From NCBI GenBank assembly GCA_008508345.1, contig QNGE01001020.1:1-64000 (forward strand): 64,000 bases of DNA, in the 5' to 3' direction. Source of the DNA: Paragonimus westermani. Lineage: Eukaryota > Platyhelminthes > Trematoda > Plagiorchiida > Troglotrematidae. The notes below the pieces were generated by a model. That model saw only the letters and a list, made by a program, of their open reading frames with translations. It did not search any database and was not told the DNA's origin. Position numbers and translations under genes: made by a program. This document shows, one piece after another, positions 23,078 to 33,330 of the stretch; position 1 is the first letter of the stretch; every line of letters begins with the position of its first letter.

Positions 23078-23330
23078 ACATCACTCACATTCGATCACAG
23101 CCCTCGCACTCATAGAATTTCCAGCCAGCTTCTTTCAAAAAAAGCACTAGACTCTAGTTTTGCTCCCATTAGAGTTCGTCAGTAGTGTATATCCTTGCCA
23201 CGGCCGGGACTTTAACTCCGGTGAAATACAGGCATATGACAATTTCCTTAAACCTCGCTTCGAGTGAAAGACCGAAATGAAGGAGATTCACCAACATACC
23301 ACCTTAGCTAACAGGAACCAATCAGTCTCA
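23078..23330 (-). repeat. SINE copy with alternative 5' head
   Basis: On the minus strand a head starting GTTAGCTAAGGTGGTATG (A-box-like TAGCTAAGGTGG) leads through GGAGTTAAAGTCCC (B-box-like) into the hammerhead at 23188-23144 and the usual tail. Body and tail match the other copies, but the head does not. The same head without the hammerhead body occurs at 29145. Confidence 0.75.
23144..23188 (-). ncRNA. Hammerhead ribozyme (SINE type), G12 changed
   Basis: Minus strand: ACACTA stem I, CTGACGA core, stem II CTC with loop TAATG and GAG, then CAAAAC where GAAAC is needed, stem III CTAGAG, cleavage triplet GTC, TAGTGC stem I. The G12 to A change should abolish cleavage. Confidence 0.7.
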
Positions 23331-23756
23331 GTTTGCTAGGTTACTTCTGCCCATGATGCTCAATTTTCCAGGCTAAGCCGATGCTACCAATTTCAATTTA
23401 CGCCCTAATAGTTGTTCACCGAACCGCTTATCGGTTGGATGAGAGCTGGGTACAGCAAGTTGATGCTTATGGTCAAAATCGCCACCTATCTGTGCCAAAA
23501 CAGAAGAGATTGGTCACGGTTTTGGAGCACGCAGCGTGAAGGACTAACGCAGCGTGAAGGACTCGCGTGGTAATAATTTCAAGGTGTAGTCTGTACGAAC
23601 TCTTCAGTTGAAACAGAACAAGTTTTCATAGACCAGCCAGGCAGTACAGAGGCTTTATATCGTCACATTCTAGTCAAAATCTCCGAATTCATTAAACCTG
23701 TTGCACAACAGTTTAGATCGTTGATGTGTAATCTGGGTTTTGGTTGATTTACAATC

Positions 23757-23860
23757 GACATCATTCACATTCGACCACAATTTCCACATTAAATTAGACT
23801 TTTCAACGCGCCTTCTTTGAGAGGAGGCGTCACAGTTGAATGTCGCTCATATTAGAACTT
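23757..23860 (-). repeat. SINE fragment, eroded
   Basis: Minus strand: TTCTAATATGAGCGACATTC (hammerhead remnant) and tail ending GGTCGAATGTGAATGATGTC. Core bases of the ribozyme are lost. Confidence 0.6.
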
Positions 23861-23863
23861 ACC

Positions 23864-23915
23864 CTTGACAGTGTGTAGATTTGTACCCACTTGACAGTGT
23901 GTAGATTTGTACCCC
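23864..23915. repeat. Two-unit 26-bp tandem duplication
   Basis: Two copies of a 26-bp unit starting CTTGACAGTGTGTAG, differing only at the last base. It lies at the 5' side of an eroded SINE. Confidence 0.9.
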
Positions 23916-24130
23916 TGTCTGGGAAATCCATCTCACAAACTTATTGATCAGGGGTGAAACGCAATAATTGTGCTTCCTTTCTAAACCTGACTAGTTTATC
24001 GTTGGCAAAATTTAACTCAGAAAGACCTCAGCCCTGGAAATCATACGGCTATAAGGAAAATCGAGATCTAACCTAAATGTTGTTTCTGTTGACACATTGA
24101 CGTTCCCTCTTACCTGCGGTTGTAAAAAAC

Positions 24131-24521
24131 TTAAAATTAACCAAATCGCTGTCTATTCATCAGTAATCTAAAATGCCGTCTGGCAGGTTTAATGAAGGCG
24201 GAGATTTTGATCTGTCTCGAAAGTCCTAATCTCAGGGTTACCGATTGGATTTAACAGAACAGTTACCGTGTCTTCTCTGGAGACGATCGGGCAACCTGAT
24301 CATCACTCACAAACGAAATTGGCAGAGCGTCCAGTCGTCAAAATAGCTGCCTCATGAAATCGTGGCCAGAGTTCAAATCACGACCATGGTAAGGATGTGC
24401 ACCACTGACGAGCTTTAATGTGAGCAAAACTCGAGTCTAGTGCCTATTTTCGAAAGAGGCTGGCTGGAAAGTTTATCCGAATGCGAAGGCTGTGACCAAG
24501 TGTTGTTCAACTTAAAAAATC
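24131..24521 (+). repeat. Nearly full SINE copy
   Basis: Best complete copy, about 390 bp: head AATTAACCAAATCGCTG, TCATCAGTAATCTAAAATGC, a shared block with ACGATCGGGCAACCTGATCA, a damaged A-box region, B-box AGTTCAAATCACG at 24370, hammerhead at 24399-24443, tail GAAAGAGGCTGGCTGGAAAG and end GTTCAACTT. It shows that the hammerhead sits directly after the tRNA-like part. Confidence 0.85.
24399..24443 (+). ncRNA. Hammerhead ribozyme (SINE type), G12 changed
   Basis: GCACCA stem I, CTGACGA, stem II GCTT with loop TAATGT and GAGC, AAAA where GAAA is needed, stem III CTCGAG, cleavage triplet GTC, TAGTGC stem I. All helices fit; the G12 to A change is the only clear core defect. Confidence 0.8.
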
Positions 24522-25019
24522 GAAAGTAGCACGTGTTTCATCAGCTTTGAGAATTGACAACCAGTCAGTAGTGCGTAGTCACTGTTACGGTAACCTTCCA
24601 ACCGCTGTGGATAGCGTATATACTTTTATCGTATAACCTGCTTGTTTTTCATACCAGGTTAACATGACATTCGTTTTGGTCACGGCCTGGGTGGCAGAAA
24701 TCCAGTATGCGCTCTCAGGCTTCATATTTTGTCTTGGCGTAGTTGGTAGGGTTATGACGGTCATCCTACAGGAACTCACTGAAGTGCTGTAAGAGGTACA
24801 CTTCCTTAATGAACCGTGGGAAATATATAGTATGGTGTTCCGGTGTCTGGGACTGAGCAGACCAAGTTGCAAGCATTTATTGAGTAATGGTGGTTAGCCG
24901 AGTGATCGCGTTTATACATGAATGACAGGGATGATGCCACAAAAATGTCGCATTAATGGCGAATATTACATGATTTGTTTGATTTCTAGTTGAACCCCAC
25001 GCGCAGTTGGCCGCAGCTA

Positions 25020-25300
25020 CCACGTTTTCATAGATTTTCCAATCAACCCGTTTCGATGAAAAGCACTAGACTCAAGTTTTGCTTTTGTTTTAGCTCATCA
25101 GTTATGCATCTTTGTCAAGGTCGGGACTAGAATTCCGGCCATTATTTCATTAGGCAACCGCAGCATAAGCCTCACGTTAGGTACGTTCGGATGATGGTAT
25201 TTGAACGCTCAGCCACTTCCGCTTGTGAGTAATGATCAGGTTGCCCGACCGCCTCCAGAGGAGACACGTTAACCGCCCTGTTAAGTACTGTCTTGCTGAA
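25020..25300 (-). repeat. SINE copy
   Basis: Minus strand: GTCGGGCAACCTGATCATTA, GTGGCTGAGCGTTCAAATAC, a decayed A/B-box region, hammerhead at 25107-25063, tail GGGTTGATTGGAAAATC. The far 3' end is cut. Confidence 0.8.
25063..25107 (-). ncRNA. Hammerhead ribozyme (SINE type), G12 changed
   Basis: Minus strand: CTGATGA intact, stem II GCT and AGC, AAAAC in place of GAAAC, stem III CTTGAG, GTC triplet, TAGTGC. Stem I is weakened (GCATAA against TAGTGC). Confidence 0.7.
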
Positions 25301-25307
25301 TGTGGTC

Positions 25308-25545
25308 AGTGGCCCAGTGAAGGCGTAGCTGGAGTTCAGTGTTAACCTGCGGCAAGTATATGCCCTTACTGACCAGCATTTACAAGAGCGAAACTTGAGT
25401 CTAGTGTTCCTTTTTGAAAAAGGCTGGCGGGAACATCTGTCTGAATGCGACAACTGTGACCAAATGTGAGTTGTCCTGTTTGAAATTAACCAAATCCCCA
25501 ACTACTCATTAGTAGCCACAACATATCTTTGTGTTAGAGCGACCT
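25308..25545 (+). repeat. SINE copy running tail into head
   Basis: Starts at the A-box (GTCAGTGGCCCAGTG), continues with GGAGTTCAGTGTT (B-box), hammerhead at 25363-25407 and tail GAATGCGACAACTGTGACC. It then continues through GAAATTAACCAAATCCCCAA and CTACTCATTAGTAG, which match the head of the copy at 24131. This is what a tandem or multimeric unit would look like. It lies head to head with the copy at 25020. Confidence 0.7.
25363..25408 (+). ncRNA. Hammerhead ribozyme (SINE type), GAAA intact
   Basis: Retains GAGC, GAAA, stem III CTTGAG, GTC triplet and TAGTG. The first core block is CTGACCA instead of CTGANGA, so this copy is damaged in the other half from its neighbours. Comparison across copies gives the intact consensus. 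Confidence 0.7.
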
Positions 25546-26027
25546 AGGAAAAAGAATGACGGGACAAGGATAGAACTGTGTCGGGACCAACGAATCGCTG
25601 GGGTACTGCGCAGGCACTACTAGTAAACCCTATATCTACTATGCTAGTCATTCCACCACAAGCGATGACTTGACGGAGAGACAGCCCATTGGATCTGTAC
25701 TTCATCCCGGAGATTGAGGGCAGCCGGTTCTAAGCTCACGCTTATAAGATTTTTTACTGAGTGGTGCAAAAGAGTGAACCAACTTACAATAGTTGGAAGT
25801 GAAAATTCATGGTCCTAAAGCTGATGATGGGTAGATGCTTCCTCCCAAATTGCCACCGCTGTCCACAAAACACGTTCGAAATAAAATATTGGCCACTGAC
25901 TCAGTTGGTTGTTAGCTTTTCGAAGTATTTTCTTTCGTAGTGTGGTTTCTTATGGAGCTCGAAAATTGCGAAGCTCGTTTTTCACTCTGTGCATGGTCAA
26001 ACTTATTAATAACCAGCTAGTTTCCAC

Positions 26028-29000
26028 ACTGCGTAATGTCACTAATGCGAACAAACGTTGATACAAGGAAATCTAATACGTATATATGGGTTGTTCTTTT
26101 ATGGAACCATCCGATTCAGCACACGGACAAACAGCTCTACTTCAGTCAGCGACACGTGACTGGGTAAATGCAAAAAATGGCCCTGGGCAATAAAGTGGAA
26201 ACAGTAAAGGTGAAAATATGAAACTATTCACGCATAATTTTACTGTATAAATTGGAAACGGGCCATAAAATGCACCTCTTTGTTTAATTGGAATGTGGAA
26301 GATGGTAAAATTAGATGTTATCGTGATACTTATTTCTTTTGTCTTTGCCTACCGTGACCCAAATCAGAGTAGCCTCCAGCATTCACCTATACGAACACAG
26401 TAACCCAGTATGCCCAGCGTCTTTGCATACGACAAAATTGGTGATGTTTTGTATGCTGTGGCCGAACTAGCAACTAGCAATTGTCTCCCCATTATCGTCC
26501 GTTTTTACATGGGCCTCATTTCTATTCTAAAGGATTCTTTTCTGCTGAAGCGTGCAGATGAAGTTTTTTTGTTCTGGACATTCTGTGATATTGCCCTCCT
26601 CCATCCTGCATAATAGTTTTACCGAGTTAACTGGTAGTCCGAAGTAGGCTGCTCACTGCTCAATACGTCCAAACAAACTGTTGTTCCATTCTTTTCTTTG
26701 GAAAAAAATGAACTGATAACAGCGTTCGTATTGAGGTCCGCATTTACAGATTGAAAACAAATCCCGCTGCAGATCTCATTCTCTTAAATGTTTTTGTTGC
26801 ATACAACCATATTTTAAATAGTCGCTTTTTGTTGACAGTATGTTTTTAAAATGAAAATGAGAAGACTCGCATTTTCGGCCTCCTTCCCAAGGTAGCTAAC
26901 GGGCCTCTTCTGCTGTGTGACTGCCAAGATTTGAACTCCGGCCACGCTTTTCGTGCGGCAACCGTGTTGACGACTGCGCCATTGACCTCACATCAGGCAT
27001 GACCGAATTATCATGTTTGCACGCTCGGCCACTCTCGCTTGTGAACAATGATCAGGTTGCCCGATCGTCTTGAGAGGAAACACCGTAACTGTCCTGTTAA
27101 CTGCAGTCGATAACCCCGCAATTAGGACTTTCAAGACAGGTCGAAATCACTGATCTCACTAGACCTGCTGGGCGATATTTTGGAGTACTGATGAGTAGTA
27201 GGAGTTTGGTTTACTTTCAAGCTGAGTATCATTCACATTCGAGTCTAGTGCTTCTTTTAGAAAGAGGCTCGCTGGAAAATCTATCTGAATGCGAAGGCTG
27301 TGATCAAATGTGGGTGATGTTCAACTTGGAAGTAAGGGTTTGTTCTGTAGTTACCAGTGTTTTCAACCATCAGCAGTTCCGTTCTTTGGCTTGAAGATAT
27401 CTCATTAATTCTTGCTGTTCTGGCGTTAGAACATACTGAAACACTGGCAACACTTCACTGTGCCCTAATGACCTGGTGGCAACAAGGACGAATGTCTTAC
27501 ACCATTCAAAATGGAGGTTAAACGATAATCAGTAAATGCACTACGATTGCCCTCGCCAATGCAAAGCGTTATGCCATATGTGCACACGACCTGAAGAGTG
27601 GTTCATTCTGCACACTTCTGGCAGAGAGTTGTGTGAAAATGACCATTCAGAGCGGAATTCCTGCCAACATTAATGTTTGCATGTGTACCTTGTCGCACCT
27701 GGCTCATTATGCAAAGTTATATGAAATATTTCATCGCTGATTTAATGGAAGAAGTCAAGATTCAAGAAGTGATTGAATTCAAGTCAACATCACAGGCGCT
27801 TCAGCAAAATCAAGCCTGCCCACCTACCCGCGCTTCTGTTGATTGGAGTCGTCAATTCCAATTTCACATTTAACTTTACTCTACTTATATGTCTGAAGTA
27901 GTATGCTTTTTTCTGTGAATTTAACGTAGTTCGCTTGCACCCACTCGCAACCGCTTGATGTGCTAACATTTATTTGATTTCCACAAACTATACATCGGTC
28001 CTGTTCGGTTTCCTACCGTAGTGTACAATAGTTGTTCATCTGAATAACACCAACGCACTACCTATCTTACCGCCGGAATTAACTGAAGTATTTGTAACTG
28101 CGCAGAAACTGTTGCACATATATTTCAAACTTCCGCTGATGTTCATTGCTGCGTCGTCGACCTCAGGTGGTCCGCCCACATGTTACTGGACGTGTTCCAC
28201 ACCAAATGAACGTCCTATGAACGGCGAGATCGTTCCATTTGTCTGACTTTTTTGGATGATCTTGAAGCCTTTGGGCGACGAGTAATTCACGTGTTAGACT
28301 TGACGTTGTGCGGATCATCGCCTCCTCACTGCAAAACTAATACATTTACTTTGACTGTTTGTTTCTGTCTTGTCTCTGATTTTGGACTGCGTCATAAATG
28401 TCCGCGATCGTCGTCCTGTGTACAAATGACCATTTATCGTTACCGTTACAGGTTTGTCACATTTTATCCACACTGTTATATGCGTTTGTCAACCTGGTGG
28501 AAAGTTACCGTAAAGTAACTGTTTATTACTGTATTCGTAGCACCACTTTTGACATCAGTATATGCACTCACGTATAATCTTCTATTCTTCGCTCAACTCA
28601 GGATGTATCCAACCCAGACCGTACGAAGGACTGGGCTACTAGAACGCATAATCCGATTCTTCTGCTGGTTTGACGGTCATTAGTCACTCCTTTATCACGC
28701 TCATGTGAAGTGCACCATGATTACCCACCACTACCAGTGTAATGTGACCATCCTGAACGTTGCTGGAAAAGGCCTCAATGAAAACCTAACTTACCTGTTT
28801 CGTATGCATCTGAGGGATATAGTGTACAAATTATGATGTAGCGATTGCACTTAACACCGTGTCGTTGTTCGCGTGGGAAGAAAGTCACTTACAAAGGTCA
28901 GTAAATGATACAGATTATAGTTAAGGAGACTAATCAAAGAAGTGGCAGTTGTGCGCTTCGACAATGCACGAAACAAAGGAACTCTCAATCTTTCGCACAG

Positions 29001-29143
29001 TCAACTGGCTGCCAGGAAGACTACCTTCCAGTCAGCATGGTGATAAGAACGTTAGTGGTCCTAAACTTCTATCCCATTTGTTAAACAAGAATAATCTTTC
29101 ACTTTTATCAAACTCAGTGACCTTATCTTCTGGAGGCTGGCCT
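26028..29143 (-). repeat. 3.1-kb inverted duplication, right arm (likely assembly overlap)
   Basis: Mirror of 18924-22039. It ends immediately before the single N at 29144, so this arm is the end of a contig. Annotating both arms would double-count every SINE fragment in them. Confidence 0.95.
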
Positions 29144-29144
29144 N
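29144..29144. other. Single-N contig junction
   Basis: One unresolved base at the outer end of the right arm. Confidence 0.9.
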
Positions 29145-29250
29145 GTTAGCTAAGGTGGTATGTTGGTGAATTTCTTTCATTTCGGTCTTTCACTCGAAGC
29201 AAGGTTTCAGGAAATCATCATGTGCCTATATTTCACCAGTATGACAATCC
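29145..29250 (+). repeat. Alternative SINE head, second copy
   Basis: GTTAGCTAAGGTGGTATG through TTTCATTTCGGTCTTTCACT to TATTTCACCAG, about 90% like the minus strand of 23330-23225. The hammerhead body is absent. Confidence 0.75.
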
Positions 29251-32110
29251 TAGTTATGCATATCTTAAACTTCGACCAGATTTGGTGCAGGAGTGCACAC
29301 GAAAAACACAGTATATTTACATCCATATGCACATATTAATATATGCATAGTTAACGGAAAGGTATGACTCTTTTTAGATTACGCTAACCGCTGTCTATGA
29401 TAGGCGCCTTGCGGTAGAATCGCAAGAGTACGCGGAACGAACGATCACGAGTAAGCGAATACAGTCTGTGCAATTGAACAGCAGCGCTCCATTACTCACC
29501 GCATTATACGGACAAACACGGTTTCCTGTGTTCCTTGACTTTTGTTGCCTGCTGTTGCCTTTGGTTTTCATACCCACGGAGTAAAAGTTGCAGGTTAATT
29601 GAGGCTGTGTGTTACGCGGTTGAGAAGAAATTGGGCCGAATGTTTTGGAGCACTGTTTATTTTATTTCAGCCTCGCGGTTACTCTTCTGACAGGGTTGCG
29701 AAATGTGCACTCTACTCACTGCGTCAGCGTTGACAAATAATATTTTGTTGGAGCCGTCTCTCTATCAAACCTCTAACACAAGCCTACACGAGACAATTAC
29801 AGGGTTAGTCATGACCACTTCTAAGCAAGTCGAAACAGGTGCGTAACTCTACGGTATGCACAACTAAAATTTCCGTCTGTTCACTTTGTGGAATTCCGGC
29901 GCAAATTAACCTGCGTTAACGGGGTGGGGTATTTGCAACACACCAACCTGAACACACTTGCTACCCCGGATGGTCCGGGTGGGCCTAAACAAGCACAAGG
30001 TTTCAAACTCGTTCGATTACACCACAGTATGGATTTGAAACCCCTTTCATGATTCAAATTTTTTGCAAAGCTGAGGTGACCCTGCTTCATTCGGGTGGGA
30101 GTGCACCCCCGAACGAATGTGTAATAGAACTCAGTCAATCGCATGGCTGCTTGTTGGGCTTAATTAGGTTGCAATAAATGCATGCAGACCATCAGTAAGT
30201 CTTGTACATTTTCGCCCAGAAACATTTCTAGAAAAATTCAGTCGAATTCATTTCCAATTTTGGGTTGGTGATCCACTGAGACTGGAATACAGTCATGCCG
30301 TTGATATTTATGTCTACGATGTCGAGTACGACAACGTTTATGAAAGTCACACCGCTATTGTGTTTAGATTAATGAACGGAGTTGTTCTGTAAGGGCAACT
30401 GTGTAAATAGACCAAACCAAAATGGGTGTGCGGGACTCAATTTAGGTAGTTAGAAAAAAGTCATTGGGCTCAGACTATTTTCCACCATATATAGAGGAAC
30501 GATGACAGTTGTATGCAACCTAACTTATTATACCAAGTGTGACGCAGAAAATGAGCACTACTCACACACTATCTGTTTACCTAAGTTTTTCCTGTCAAGT
30601 CACGGGAGCTTTATTGTACCCGCTACGTAGGTTTCCAGTTTGCTCTACCCGCGTCAAGTTACTTGTTAGGTGTGCATGAGCTAACTTAAGCCAACCGTTC
30701 GAGTGATAGGCACTTTGTGAGCACAATAGTGCTCAAATGACATGGGAAGTAAATGAATTTGGACTGAACAAAGCTTTACTTGAAAGATGTAGTATTACCT
30801 TATATGGTATGGACCGGTCCAGAGATAAATTCACAGCTGTTGGTTACCAACAAATTATCAACCAGGAAAACCTAGGGACATAAAACCTTGTTTGTACGGT
30901 AACAGGGAAAACCATACAGCAAGAGGTCTTACGGACTCCAATCTAAAGATACGTCTCTATGTCAGAGATGTTAAATAAACATGTTTCTGTTTGATTCACA
31001 CAACCCATCCTGGTGTTTACAGGTTTGGCTATAGATTTTGATCCGGTTGCCTAAGGCTACCTCTGGCTTTTGTAAACAACGGTTCTAAATTTAGTCAACA
31101 CTGCGTTTCATCAGTCCATTTGTTGTATTTTGAGTACAAATGTAAATTGGCCATGAAACCAGGTAACTTTAAAGATCCCGGAGACAAGAAAATTCACTGG
31201 CGGAATGCTGACTTATTGTTTGGTACTGTCAGTAGGACTGGTTTGTCTAAACACGTATTTCGTAAAAACACCAGCTATTAACAGTTCAAATTACCGTCTG
31301 TATCACAGTAGCCTGTCCTCAAATGTAGCAGCATCTTGACGGAATCGAAGGTGCAACATTTCGTGGAGTTCGGTACAATTACGTAGCTACTGGTACTGCT
31401 GGACAGTGCATTTTCGCTGAATTAGTGATCAGCTGAACATTAAATGAGCGCACCGGAAAAGTTACAGAGAAACCCGTCCGATCATAACTCATAAGCATTG
31501 AGTTTTCAGACTCATCCGCCCAAGTTAGGTTTGCAAAATTATTCATTCATATAGTGCACATAAGTGGACCTTATGCTAAAGCCAGCATAATGTAGCAAAC
31601 CTTAGAATATGGTATCTGTTCTGCTATACCCGGGGTACAACTTTCCGAGTATCTGAATGTAAACTGTAGATTAGATGCAAAAATTCAGTGCGGTGGGCAT
31701 TTGAAATAATGATCAGCTATGCAGCAAAGCTCAATGCGAAGCATTTGCCAAACATTCTGTGGGGAAATAAGTCCACCGCTTTGAAGAAACCAGGCCGCGA
31801 GATATTTTAAACACAGTTGAAAAACGAAAACATGTAACAACAAACTTCGTTGAGCAAATTTAACTCAACTGTCTGCATTCTGGAAATCCCATTGACCGAC
31901 CTGAAGCTAGGTACTCATTTTTAACTCTTAGCGGTGCTGAGTCCTAGAACATGATGCTCCGACAATGTAAACTGTAAGCCGGCATTCAACCAATAGCAGA
32001 GAGCTCGTAATACGTTTTAGTTGTTTCGTTTCATGCTATTTTTAAAGATAACTTCCGTCACACGTTAATTAATTCCTAGTCTAAAAGAATCCCGAAAGGT
32101 GAAATAAATT
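29251..32110. other. No gene recognised
   Basis: About 2.9 kb of AT-rich DNA with short frames only and no repeat shared within the window. Confidence 0.55.
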
Positions 32111-32114
32111 TAAT

Positions 32115-32262
32115 TGATAAACAAATTGGGAATAACACAACGTTTCGAGCAAGTTGTAATACTCTACGTTTCAACCACCTCGGGTGGCCTTCCTCAGGAG
32201 TGTTGTAATCGAAACTAGTCAACTTCATTCGTAGTACATTTGGTGCGGATATCTTGCAAGTG
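32115..32262 (-). repeat. Hammerhead-bearing repeat family 2, copy 1
   Basis: Shared almost base for base with 38327-38570: ATTGGGAATAACACAACGTT, GAGCAAGTTGTAATACTC, CACCTCGGGTGGCCTTCCTC, and CATTCGTAGTACATTTGGTG. The minus strand carries the GGCCACC hairpin followed by GAAACGT that is typical of Penelope-like element ends, but no Penelope protein is recognisable nearby. Confidence 0.75.
32158..32204 (-). ncRNA. Hammerhead-like motif (Penelope type)
   Basis: Minus strand: AACACTC stem I, CTGAGGA core, hairpin GGCCACC with loop CGA and GGTGGTT, GAAA, two-base stem III (AC with GT), cleavage triplet GTA, GAGTATT stem I with one mismatch. One extra A lies between the core and stem II. Such minimal stem III hammerheads are known from Penelope-like retroelements; function is inferred. 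Confidence 0.55.
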
Positions 32263-33049
32263 AAATAAATTTGCTTCAGATTACTGTAATGCTCAGCTTT
32301 CTACGATCAGCGCTAACAGTGTAGGCATATACATGGAAACTATGTGGGCTCAAACCCACATTCATGAACGTTAGTCAACGGCAGTCAAGAAGCAATAGCA
32401 AGACTGAAAAGTTGACGAGCATAACCAAAGCAGGCAGGGCAAGTCAAGGGCATCGGATGGGAAGTTGTTTCACTTGGATTCCGTCCGTTGGCCAGGCGTT
32501 ATATCTCATAAATTTGGTTCAGATGAATGAACCACACGGGAATCTGTTCCAGTAACATAGTTGTGTTGGCATAGGTGTTCAGTATTTCATCTTTTCAGAC
32601 ATAATGGTGCTTTTACGAGTTAGGAGATAGTTCCCAGATGTTCCTAGGTTTTGGTAAGATGTAGTACAGAGTAAATATGGTCTGGAAAGTTTGTCCTTTG
32701 ACGTCACAGTCCTGCCACCGGCGTTATTTAAGCTAGCTAGAGAGAAAAGTAATGCCCAGAGTGCCCCATATCCTCGAGGGGAGACAATAACCGACCTGTC
32801 AGCCCTAACACACTTCTCTCTAAGTTGAAACCACAAAGCTCATTACATCAGATTCGTTGTACTTCGATAACTGTTAAGCATTGGTGAATTTTGGTTGACA
32901 TAAGTGGAACATCACTTGCAATTTAATGTAACTGTCGGGGAACATCAAAGCTGTTTCCCGTAATTTTATGGTGTACTTGACTGGTGCCCATGGGAGCGTA
33001 GAAGATCGAGTTTCATATTCCACGTATTATGAAACCACGGAAAGCCTTA

Positions 33050-33330
33050 AACTTGTTGACAGGACAGTTACTTTATCTCTTCCCGAAACGGCTGAACATT
33101 CTGTTCATTATTCACAATCGAGTATGGCCGACCGTTTGCATCTGGTAATTTGGTCACACTTACTTTGAGGTCAATGGCGCAGCGTTCAACAAGGTTGCGG
33201 AATTCAACTCCCGAGCGTTTAATGAAAACGTAATACTGACCAGCTCAAACAAGGAGGATCTCGAACCTAAAAGTCTTCGCCGAAAGAAGTTGGCTGGAAA
33301 GTTTGTGGGATTGCAGCAATCGCGAATAAT
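33050..33330 (+). repeat. SINE copy, diverged
   Basis: CTTGTTGACAGGACAGTTAC, GAGTATGGCCGACCGTTTGC, GAGGTCAATGGCGCAGCGTT (A-box) and AACTCCCGAG, then a decayed hammerhead region (CTGACCAGCTC) and tail GTTGGCTGGAAAGTTTG. Confidence 0.75.

Noticed and set aside
18924..29143. Paired identical small proteins on opposite strands as a duplicated gene cluster
   Set aside because: They are the two arms of the N-bounded inverted overlap; the frames are 60-90 codons long and show no domains.
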